NCBI GenBank assembly: GCA_027577415.1
Contig: JANBQS010000598.1
Location: forward strand, 1-14,868
Length of the DNA: 14,868 nt
Direction of reading: 5' to 3'
From: Coemansia sp. RSA 922
Taxonomy: Eukaryota; Kickxellomycota; Kickxellomycetes; Kickxellales; Kickxellaceae
The notes beneath the pieces are model-generated. The model was not told the DNA's origin and ran no database searches. It was given only the letters and a program-made list of their open reading frames with translations. The position numbers were made by a program, and so were the translations under genes. This document shows positions 1 through 7,145 of this stretch, piece after piece. The first letter of the stretch is position 1. The number at the start of each line of letters is the position of its first letter.

Positions 1-47
1 CGGCCGGTGCCAGTATTTGCGGCTGTGTTGCTGTCGTTGCTCGACAT
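1..47 (-). CDS. Probable N-terminus of a gene running off the left edge
   Basis: On the minus strand an ATG at 47-45 opens a frame to the window edge, encoding MSSNDSNTAANTGTGR. A small polar Ser/Asn/Thr-rich start like this is typical of eukaryotic N-termini. The DNA upstream of this ATG (48-120, read on the minus strand) is strongly pyrimidine-rich, as are other leaders in the window. A TACTAATACTAAG stretch a few bases before the ATG could also be the end of a 5'-UTR intron. The competing reading is the plus strand: positions 1-57 form an open frame ending in TAG and could be the 3' end of a plus-strand gene. Sixteen codons are too few to name a product, so direction is a preference, not a demonstration. 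Confidence 0.35.
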   Translation of the reverse strand, partial: MSSNDSNTAANTGTG

Positions 48-355
48 GGACGCTTAGTATTAGTATTAAATTGCTTAGAAGATAAGGGGGTGTAGAAGAG
101 AGGAGGGACCGATGCTCTGATATTGCACATGCGCACGTCCCTCATCCCCTTGTATCCAAAGAACGGGGCGGTGGCAGTTTTTCGTTGGCGAGAGGCAGGG
201 AGTAATTGTGCCATACTCCATCTCTGGATAGATTTACCAAGCTGTTTTTTTAGGTGTACACGTTGCCAAACTGCTTGGCCACCACTCTTTGCTTTGTTCT
301 GTTCTTATTTCTGGATCTCACATCTGTCCGGTTGGCACTGCACTCATATTATTAC
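48..355. promoter_or_regulatory. APC1 upstream region, probably a divergent promoter
   Basis: This 308-bp stretch has no convincing gene. It holds a purine-rich block (about 78-110), an ATG at 129 opening a frame that overlaps the APC1 start, and an intron-like segment at 202-253 (GTAATT donor, poly-T tract, TAG end). From 275 to 355 it is rich in pyrimidines, like the leaders of RPN12 and CUE3. If the left-edge minus-strand gene is real, this is a shared promoter. No clear TATA box or known factor site was found. Confidence 0.5.
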
Positions 356-3300
356 ATGGTCGGTCGGCCACATCACTCGCTGGTCGCCAGCCTCGACGAC
401 AATGCCACCGGCAGCCACAGAGCTTACTATCTCAGCAACGATGGCACTGTGTCGTGGGTGCTGAACGGACGGTTTGTGCGCAGCTTTCGTGCTGACAGCG
501 CTGGAAAGCTGCCCCTAGAGGCCGCTATCGGTGTGGATCACGTCATCTTTACCAGGTTTAAAGAGGAAGGATCAGGCGACGCTGGGACGTGTGCTGTCGC
601 GCTTTGTATATTCCGTTCTGACCAGCTTGTCATTCACTTCTACTCGGGAGATGAGTTTGGCGTGATGTTGCCGTTTGGCGTGCGGGCGGTGCACTCGCTT
701 TACACTGGACTGCTGATCCAGAGCAAGGCGGCGAGGAGGAGCGCCGACAATAGCCTGTTTGCAACCGAGTTGCCAACGTTCTTCAGCCTGCTTGGACCGC
801 GCAGCGAATTCAAAATGCTTGGGCTGAACAGGTCGCTGGATCTTGACCGTATGCGAGGACAACGAGACAGTCTATTCATACTCAGTCCGGCACCAGCCAG
901 GAGCGATGATCTTGGCAGCTCGATTCCCGTATTCAACGACCCTAATGCTGTGCTTGTGAGCACGGCCTTTGGAAGGCTTGACACCACTTCGCAGTATGTG
1001 CTGTGCTGGGACACTGCGCTGCGGCGACACGCAGTTTACCAATGCATTGTCTCGAGTCGTCCGCTGGACAACGACGATGACTACTCGTCAGACACCGACA
1101 CAAGCACTGGCACCTTAGCGGGCCGAGCTGCTGGAGCTGATCGGAGTCACTTGTCAGCGTCACGCCCTGGATTGAGTCGTCAGCCCTCAATGTCGGTGCA
1201 GCGGCGCTCCTCGGCTGCCGTGTCTGCTGCAGCCATGGCAGCGTCGCGGCGTAAAAGTAGCTACGGCTCAGCAGTGAAAGGCGACCGCCGCAACTCGCTG
1301 CTTGGCCGCGTGTCGTTCAACGACTCGCCTGGCGCCAACTACGCAGCCGATATATTTCGCGAGCAGCGCCAGACCAGGGCTGAGATTATACTCCACTTGT
1401 GCTGGGCTGAGCGCCGCCAACGAGGCGAGCTACGGATTTCGGATGCTATGAGCGCTCAATTATTCGTCATTCAGTCTGCTACAGGTAGTGACGTTGTGTG
1501 CGTGTTCTTTCGCGACATTGGCCAGGTGGTTGGCCTGGAAACATCAGGATTTACTGAGATATTCCGTTACTCGGCCCGGTCCGCGGCGCTGGTGCACGCG
1601 ATTCGGTCCGATATCGACGACTTGCTTATCGTTACTGACTCTGGCCGCGTGGCACTGGTATTTGGCGACGGCGAGGAGCCAGTTCCGCTGGAGACAACGC
1701 CTCAGGGACAGATCTCTATGATTCGGCACATAGAGGGTACCCAGGCGACGCTTGCCACAGCGACCGAGCACGAAGACGTTGTAGTATCCGCGAATGTCCA
1801 AATTCCCAGACTGGTTCTGTCAGCACTAGACTCGCTGTCATTTGTCCTGTCTGTGTCATCGTACTCGCAATTTAGGCGGTGTGTGATTGCCTCTGCTTGC
1901 CAAACCAAAGGCCCGGAGGCTTCGCTGGGCAGGCTATCGATGTTGCTAGTCCGCGGAGAAGACAGAGGAAGCCCGGCCGCTATCCTCGGCGCTCGCGCGA
2001 AAAAGGAGCTGCGGGACCGAGCCGCCGCAGTTTTGTACGCTCTCCACCTTGTGTTTGAAGACGCTGCCATGCACAAGGCAGAACCAGCCTCGCAGTTGTA
2101 CGATTTTGGCCAGCTACTCGCGCAGTTCGCCCAGCAGCACTCAATTTCTCGTGCAAAGCAGTTCTACGCATGTGCCGGATTCGGCTCTGGGAGCGCTGTC
2201 GCTGGCAAGGCCGCGAATAATCGTCAGCGGGCGGACTGCGACATTCCCTCGCTGCCTCTCTTCGCGCAGTGGGCATTATCACTGACCAGCTACGACACGA
2301 CAAGGCTACGTCCATTTCCGTCGCTGAGTCACATTGCCGAGCTGTTTACTCTTAATGACTGCAAGCCAGTGCGCGGCGCTCAAAACACGCTAAAGCTGCT
2401 GGATACCGTTGCCGACATTTTATTCCAGCTGCGTGTTGGCTGCCAATCGCCGACAGTCTTGCAGAGTCTGGCTGCTGACAGAGAGCCCTTACAGCTGCTG
2501 CTTCAGCTGACGCCAGAGCTGCAGTGGCTCATCGGGGCTACCATGATGCAATCACGTAAGGTGTGCACTTTCCAGTGGCCGCCCTCGGTGCTAATGCTGC
2601 TTGGCCGCCAAGATCTCGTAGTCAACTTTGGCTGCAGATCAGCCGGCGCCTCTTTGAAACCAGGCGATAAACAACGAAAGCTGGCTCCCGCAGCATGCGC
2701 TCAAGTGGACGACGATAAGCATGGCTCGCCCGAAAGTAAAAGCATTGTAGAGCTGTGCGAGGAAGCGCTAGGGTTGCTTACGAAAGCTCACATTGGCAAC
2801 AACGACTCTCGGCAGTCTACCGAGTCGCGGGAGTTTAGCAGCGTGTCATTCGGTCGCGATCTTCGAGTTGAAGAGGCGAACCGATTACTCCAGCTGGCAA
2901 CAACGGTGCATACCAACTATCTGCTCCCTTCTTCCGCCGCTACAGACGAGGCAGTGGACAGTGTCGAGGGCGCAAAGGCATTGTATATGGATCAGCTCGC
3001 GTGTCGAACGCTGGCGTTGCCGCTGGGCAGAGGTCTGTTTGACTACAGCGCGCGGAACCTCGACTCGCAGGGCGCACTAAAAATCCTCAGTCCCAAAGTA
3101 TCTGCCCGATTTCGCGGACACAAGGCCGACACGGTGTGGGCTACAGGCAGTGTGGATACAAGCTGGCCTCTCTTCCACAGCGGAGTGGCAGCGGCGCTGT
3201 CAATCGAGCGAAGCCAAGCGAAGGGCGTCCATCCTTCTTGGGTGCTGCTGAACTGGCCGTCTGAGCTGGCATCAGATACAGAGGCCGGCAGCGAGGCCGA

Positions 3301-5596
3301 CCAGCACAAAAAGTACCGAGACTCGCTGGCATTGCACGCAGGGTTCTTGCTTGGAATGGGCATGTTGTCCGGGCATAGTGAGCTGGACGATGAGAGCCAG
3401 GCTCGCCAAGCAGTCGCGTCTCGACACACCGGTGGGCCACTGTGCGACATTCCTCCGTGGCAGGCGTTCAAGTACTTGAGCATACGCCATGGTTTGACGT
3501 CGATTGCGCTGTTGCTTGGCCGCGCATGTGCGCACCGAGGAACTATGAACAGCTCCGTGAGCAAGGTCCTCTCGCTCCACATTCCAAACCTGCTTCCTCC
3601 AGGATCGTCCGAGCTGATGCTGCTGTCGTATGGCACTCAAGCGGCGGCGATGCTTGGGCTAGGGCTGCTCTTTATGCAATCGCAAAACAGGCGCATGGTG
3701 GAAGTCATGCTTCGGGAGCTTTTGAGTATCAAGCAAAGCCCCTTTGGTAACGCGAGCAATAGCTTGGATAGCTCGGATGTGGCTGAGAGTACTGCCGAGT
3801 GCTATTCTCTTGCCTCTGGGTTCGCTCTGGGCTTGGTCGTGCTCGGCCAGGGCTTGTCTACGCAGTCGCTTGCTGACCTGCAGCTCCTCGACACGCTGTC
3901 AGAGACGATGGCCAGCGGCAGCGGCACTGGCACGGGTACCAGTAGTGGACGTGGTGCAAGACCAGCAAACGCAGATGGCTCTCTAACAGGTCAATATGGC
4001 ATACGCAATGACTTGTCCTTGGGTGCCGGTGACCGCCAGGGTTTGGCAAGCAGTGGAGGGGGTATTTCCGATCTGGGGCTTATTGCCGCGCTTGGGCTGG
4101 CGTTTTTGGGCACTGATTACGGACCAGCAGCTCAAAGACTAGCACTCCCTGCCGTTGCACAGCAGCTCCGAACTGCCGATCCGTTCATACTGCTTTGGAA
4201 GTCGCTGATGCGGTTTTTGATCTTGCTAAGCTCGGTCCGTCCAACGCGAGAGTGGGTCGAGGCAAGCATGCCCCTGCCACTTGCCGCCATGCCTGGCCCA
4301 ATTCCAGCAGATCTATGTCGCGTGCGCCTAAACGTCGTTTCTGCTGCCTGCTTTGCCATGGCGCTAAAGTTTGCTGGGACTGAGGATAAGGCCGCACATG
4401 CAACTACGCTGGCGTATTTTGACGAAATGGAGGCCATCGCTAGCAAGCCAGTGCTGGGCTACGAGGCAAGCCTGACACGCGCCTGCGCCCAGGTATGCCT
4501 CGATATTCTAAGCATCTCGGCAGCGCTGGTGATGGCTGGGAGCGGCGATGTTTCTACCATGACGCGGCTAAGAGCCCTGCACGGCGTCAGTGGTAGCCGG
4601 TCGTATGGCAATCATGTGGCGGTGCACATGGCGCTAGGCATTCTGTTTATTGGAGGCGGTGCTCGGTTCACCATCTCGCGCTCTCATGAGAGCATAGCCA
4701 TGCTGGTCGTCGCACTGTTCCCGCGCTTTCCGCAGCATTACACGGACAACGTCGAGCATTTGCAAGCATGGAGGCACATTTGGGCGCTGTGCGTCGAGCC
4801 GCGCTGCCTCGTCATACGCGACGCAGCTACGGACAAAATTTGTCGTAATGCCACGGCTTCGATCGCTCGCCTGGCTCATTCAGGCATGCGCGAGACTGAG
4901 ACGGTTGTTCCGCCCGTGTCATTCCGATTGCTGGCAGGAGCAGTCTCGGTTCGACTACAGGCTCCAGGGTACTTGCCATTAGAGCTGGACCTTATGCGCT
5001 CAGCTGCCACAGAACAGCACCTGTTGGCTCGCCGCGTCGTGTACCTGCAGCCTTCTACTGGTATCTTACAGTCCGCTGTAGCCGGCATAAACGGCCATCC
5101 TGGCATGTTTGAGCAATACCGCGAATGGCTGTCAGATGCGCAGCATCGCGTCGTAGATGTCACCGAGCGGCTATCCACAGGTGACCCTACTAAGGTACCT
5201 GATGTGGCATCTGTTGCCAAGGCTATACACAGTGTTGAGCGCATGCGCCTGTGTGTGCAGTTCTCGCGCCATACCTTGGCTATATGCCCTAATGACGACT
5301 CTGCTGCGGCTGCTACTACCCTTGGCGTAACTAACGCTTCCGAAGGCTGGGCTGAAACAACCTATACGGCATGGATGTCTGTTCGCGAGAAAGTACTAGC
5401 GCTTGCGCGACTGGAGTCAAGCCAGCGCATAGTTACCACCTACTGGACGGGCAGCCAAGCGCCAAGCAGCAGCAATGTCTTTCACTCTGTTGTCGGCCTT
5501 CTAAGCGCGGCATTGGATCTTCCCTCTCCAGCTCAAGCGCTAGAGCTTGCGAAGCATGTCCCTATTGCCTCTTTGGTTGACTACGTATTAATGTAA
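356..5596 (+). CDS. APC1: Anaphase-promoting complex subunit 1 (APC1/Cut4/TSG24)
   Basis: Largest scaffold subunit of the APC/C, the nuclear ubiquitin ligase that triggers anaphase and mitotic exit. The 1746-residue product is close to the yeast protein in length. The N-terminal part (about 1-560) reads as the APC1 beta-propeller region. From about residue 994 it carries Rpn1/Rpn2-like PC repeats: HAGFLLGMGML, LTSIALLLG at about 1047, the APC1 signature LSLHIPNLLPP at about 1072, then later LASGFALGLVVLG and HMALGILFIGGG (about 1425). Residues 283-325 form a basic Ser-rich loop with three RRxS motifs, and about 1184-1238 is a Gly/Ser-rich insert between PC repeats. I chose the ATG at 356 because the frame extends upstream only to a GTG (254) through hydrophobic, poorly coding sequence. 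The N-terminus is then roughly 90 residues shorter than the human protein, so an unrecognised first exon is possible. AVO2 follows after 162 bp on the same strand. Confidence 0.93.
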   Translation: MVGRPHHSLVASLDDNATGSHRAYYLSNDGTVSWVLNGRFVRSFRADSAGKLPLEAAIGVDHVIFTRFKEEGSGDAGTCAVALCIFRSDQLVIHFYSGDEFGVMLPFGVRAVHSLYTGLLIQSKAARRSADNSLFATELPTFFSLLGPRSEFKMLGLNRSLDLDRMRGQRDSLFILSPAPARSDDLGSSIPVFNDPNAVLVSTAFGRLDTTSQYVLCWDTALRRHAVYQCIVSSRPLDNDDDYSSDTDTSTGTLAGRAAGADRSHLSASRPGLSRQPSMSVQRRSSAAVSAAAMAASRRKSSYGSAVKGDRRNSLLGRVSFNDSPGANYAADIFREQRQTRAEIILHLCWAERRQRGELRISDAMSAQLFVIQSATGSDVVCVFFRDIGQVVGLETSGFTEIFRYSARSAALVHAIRSDIDDLLIVTDSGRVALVFGDGEEPVPLETTPQGQISMIRHIEGTQATLATATEHEDVVVSANVQIPRLVLSALDSLSFVLSVSSYSQFRRCVIASACQTKGPEASLGRLSMLLVRGEDRGSPAAILGARAKKELRDRAAAVLYALHLVFEDAAMHKAEPASQLYDFGQLLAQFAQQHSISRAKQFYACAGFGSGSAVAGKAANNRQRADCDIPSLPLFAQWALSLTSYDTTRLRPFPSLSHIAELFTLNDCKPVRGAQNTLKLLDTVADILFQLRVGCQSPTVLQSLAADREPLQLLLQLTPELQWLIGATMMQSRKVCTFQWPPSVLMLLGRQDLVVNFGCRSAGASLKPGDKQRKLAPAACAQVDDDKHGSPESKSIVELCEEALGLLTKAHIGNNDSRQSTESREFSSVSFGRDLRVEEANRLLQLATTVHTNYLLPSSAATDEAVDSVEGAKALYMDQLACRTLALPLGRGLFDYSARNLDSQGALKILSPKVSARFRGHKADTVWATGSVDTSWPLFHSGVAAALSIERSQAKGVHPSWVLLNWPSELASDTEAGSEADQHKKYRDSLALHAGFLLGMGMLSGHSELDDESQARQAVASRHTGGPLCDIPPWQAFKYLSIRHGLTSIALLLGRACAHRGTMNSSVSKVLSLHIPNLLPPGSSELMLLSYGTQAAAMLGLGLLFMQSQNRRMVEVMLRELLSIKQSPFGNASNSLDSSDVAESTAECYSLASGFALGLVVLGQGLSTQSLADLQLLDTLSETMASGSGTGTGTSSGRGARPANADGSLTGQYGIRNDLSLGAGDRQGLASSGGGISDLGLIAALGLAFLGTDYGPAAQRLALPAVAQQLRTADPFILLWKSLMRFLILLSSVRPTREWVEASMPLPLAAMPGPIPADLCRVRLNVVSAACFAMALKFAGTEDKAAHATTLAYFDEMEAIASKPVLGYEASLTRACAQVCLDILSISAALVMAGSGDVSTMTRLRALHGVSGSRSYGNHVAVHMALGILFIGGGARFTISRSHESIAMLVVALFPRFPQHYTDNVEHLQAWRHIWALCVEPRCLVIRDAATDKICRNATASIARLAHSGMRETETVVPPVSFRLLAGAVSVRLQAPGYLPLELDLMRSAATEQHLLARRVVYLQPSTGILQSAVAGINGHPGMFEQYREWLSDAQHRVVDVTERLSTGDPTKVPDVASVAKAIHSVERMRLCVQFSRHTLAICPNDDSAAAATTLGVTNASEGWAETTYTAWMSVREKVLALARLESSQRIVTTYWTGSQAPSSSNVFHSVVGLLSAALDLPSPAQALELAKHVPIASLVDYVLM

Positions 5597-5758
5597 ACCA
5601 TGCATGTTCGTTCCAACAGTCGATGGTACACAACGGCGTGATCGGCCCCGTAAATACTACATGCCAAGTTTTAAACATAGGAGCTTGATAATTCTGGGCA
5701 AAAAATGTTTGAAAACATTTAGATGCTACATAATTAATATTATTTTCAGTGATACTCA
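5597..5758. promoter_or_regulatory. APC1 3' end and AVO2 promoter, with a palindrome
   Basis: AT-rich 162-bp spacer that must hold the APC1 polyadenylation signals and the AVO2 promoter. It contains a perfect 8+8 inverted repeat with a 2-bp centre at 5703-5720 (AAATGTTT, GA, AAACATTT). A TATTTTCAG acceptor-like string ends at 5749, nine bases before the AVO2 ATG. Because an in-frame TGA follows it, any intron here would lie in the 5' UTR only. Confidence 0.5.
5703..5720. repeat. Perfect 8-bp inverted repeat with 2-bp centre
   Basis: The arms AAATGTTT (5703-5710) and AAACATTT (5713-5720) are exact reverse complements around GA. The site lies 39 bp before the AVO2 start codon. It could be a dimer-binding site or part of the 3' processing region of APC1; AT-rich DNA makes chance palindromes more likely. 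Confidence 0.6.
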
Positions 5759-6514
5759 ATGGCGCCCTTGGTGATGATGACCGACTTTCGGCTGCTGCCT
5801 GCCCAGCGCTTTCACCAGGCAATTATCGACAACGACATACAGATGCTGGAGTGGCTAGTGAAGAACAAAAAGATCGATGACCTGCGCAACCAAGCAGCAG
5901 ACGACAATGGCTGGTCGTCGTTGATGCTTGCCGCGCGCTACGGGCGACTGGACATTGCTCGATACTTGCTGGATCTGGGTCACGAAAACGAATCTATATC
6001 GACAGACTCTGAGGGAAACACGGTGCCAATGATCAGCGCCAAATACCGGCATGAATCCATATGCCTGGCGTACTTGGAGCGATATCCAAAGACAATGTCT
6101 GAAGTCAACAGAGACGGTGGCAGCGCTATCAGCTGGGCCGCGCAAAACGGACTGAATAGGGTCATTGGCTGGATCTTGGACCATGGCGGAAACGTTAACC
6201 AGCGAGATATCGAAGGAAACACGCCGCTGCACCATGCCGCCTCTTGGAACCAGTACTCGACTGCGACCTTACTCCTCGAAAGAGACGGGCAGCCTGGTTT
6301 GAAGAATCACAAGGGATATACCGCAATAGAGTACGCCTACTCGAACGCCATGGACAAGCACCTTAGAGACACGGCAGCCAGATTACAGTTCAAGCGACAG
6401 CAGCTGTCAAAGCAAGCAGGGCTATATAGCCTATCGCCTGCTCGCGCCAGCGCCGACACGCCATTGCCTACGCCGCCAAAGGCTTTGCCACAGGACCACA
6501 GCATGGCCAAGTAA
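5759..6514 (+). CDS. AVO2: Ankyrin-repeat protein, probable TORC2 subunit Avo2
   Basis: A 251-residue protein made of about five ankyrin repeats (roughly 17-46, 50-81, 86-115, 119-149, 152-183), followed by a basic helix (about 200-218) and a disordered tail. Repeat 2 reads DNGWSSLMLAARYGR, then YLLDLGHE and EGNT. This spacing and wording match yeast Avo2 (NGWSSL...LGH...GNT) better than a generic ankyrin protein. Repeat 4-5 has NQRDIEGNTPLHHAA. Avo2 is a non-essential peripheral subunit of TOR complex 2, acting at the plasma membrane in actin and sphingolipid control. The product is much shorter than yeast Avo2 (426 residues) because the long Ser-rich tail is mostly missing; what remains carries S226-P, T234-P and T238-P, possible proline-directed phosphosites. 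The start is the first in-frame ATG after an in-frame TGA. The Avo2 identity rests on recalled family similarity; a different small ankyrin protein remains possible. Confidence 0.72.
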   Translation: MAPLVMMTDFRLLPAQRFHQAIIDNDIQMLEWLVKNKKIDDLRNQAADDNGWSSLMLAARYGRLDIARYLLDLGHENESISTDSEGNTVPMISAKYRHESICLAYLERYPKTMSEVNRDGGSAISWAAQNGLNRVIGWILDHGGNVNQRDIEGNTPLHHAASWNQYSTATLLLERDGQPGLKNHKGYTAIEYAYSNAMDKHLRDTAARLQFKRQQLSKQAGLYSLSPARASADTPLPTPPKALPQDHSMAK

Positions 6515-6553
6515 GGTGTTTGGTAATATATTCGCAATTTACATGAAGAGGGC

Positions 6554-6916
6554 CTAGTCTACGCGCAGCGATGTCCGCTTGTTCGATTTCACGGCCGAGT
6601 CGATGCTCTCCAGCAGCTTCGTATAGTAACCCTTGTTCGATACCGGGTCAGCAAGTGCCTCTGAAACTTTGTACTGGGATCGGTACTTGTTAGATACGAG
6701 GTTGCTCAATGCCTCTAGCTCTCGCTCAACAAGCCCGGCCTCTCGGCTAAGTTCCTCGCCACGCAGCGAGTTGAGCCTGTCGAACTTGGTCTTCATTTGA
6801 GCCTTTAGCACGCCCTTGTAGCAGTGTGTCGGGCGAAGCTTGTCAGCTGGCCACTGGCCGATAACACGCGCATACGACTGATATAGATCGCTGAGCTTTC
6901 CCGTGTATCTCGACAT
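6554..6916 (-). CDS. CBP6: Cytochrome b mRNA translation/assembly factor Cbp6 (UQCC2 family)
   Basis: A 120-residue mitochondrial protein. In yeast, Cbp6 with Cbp3 binds the mitoribosome exit tunnel, promotes COB translation and receives newly made cytochrome b for complex III assembly; UQCC2 is the animal counterpart. The N-terminus has the family pattern LYQSYARVIGQWPADK (residues 11-26), like the LYR-type helix with W-P seen in UQCC2. Residues 70-106 (ALSNLVSNKYRSQYKV, then NKGYYTKLLESID) line up closely with the yeast Cbp6 core. The start is the ATG at 6916-6914; the frame runs 11 codons further upstream but only to a TTG, through an A/T-rich leader. The gene converges on AVO2, with only 39 bp between stop codons, and diverges from CUE3 across 229 bp. 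Confidence 0.85.
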   Translation of the reverse strand: MSRYTGKLSDLYQSYARVIGQWPADKLRPTHCYKGVLKAQMKTKFDRLNSLRGEELSREAGLVERELEALSNLVSNKYRSQYKVSEALADPVSNKGYYTKLLESIDSAVKSNKRTSLRVD

Positions 6917-7145
6917 TTTTTTCAAGTCAAAATTCCGTTTAAAGAACAAGAAAGTTTTTTTAAAAGAAAAATTGGCAAAGGAGAAAGAGAAGCCCTCAGC
7001 TCTATTATAGCTGCGGCCACCCTGATGGGGGATCGTGCCTTCACGCCATTAGCAAAGCCTGTCTACATCGCTTTGCTTAGCTTTGCTCCTCCACGGACCT
7101 TCAATTTACTCTTTTTTTTATCTATCGCTATTCTACACTGCTCCC
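6917..7145. promoter_or_regulatory. Divergent CBP6-CUE3 promoter
   Basis: A 229-bp shared promoter. Near CBP6 it has poly-A/T tracts and ATTGG at 6971-6975, which is CCAAT on the CBP6 strand, 54 bp before its ATG. In the middle is an imperfect palindrome, CAGCTCTATTATAGCTG, at 6997-7013. Near CUE3 the 8-mer GCTTTGCT occurs twice in direct orientation (7070-7077, 7080-7087) and once inverted (7051-7058). A pyrimidine-rich leader precedes the CUE3 ATG. Confidence 0.6.
7051..7087. repeat. Three copies of an 8-mer, one inverted and two direct
   Basis: AGCAAAGC at 7051-7058 is the reverse complement of GCTTTGCT at 7070-7077 and 7080-7087. The two direct copies are exactly 10 bp apart, about one helical turn, so they would present the same face of the DNA. 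They lie 58-95 bp before the CUE3 ATG. No known factor is assigned. Confidence 0.6.

Noticed and set aside
254..355. In-frame extension of APC1 back to a GTG at 254
   Set aside because: Nuclear fungal genes start at ATG; the 34 extra residues are hydrophobic translation of a pyrimidine-rich leader with no family similarity.
3043..3636. 197-codon minus-strand open frame inside APC1
   Set aside because: It lies opposite strongly conserved APC1 PC repeats, its product has no recognisable pattern, and GC-rich genes often give such antisense frames.
6917..6949. Longer CBP6 N-terminus from a TTG
   Set aside because: Non-ATG start in an A/T-rich leader; MSRYTGKL at 6916 fits family length.
7083..7145. 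Longer CUE3 N-terminus from TTG at 7083
   Set aside because: Not an ATG, and the added residues (SFFYLSLFY type) are translated leader; MSAVTHERI at 7146 is a better start.
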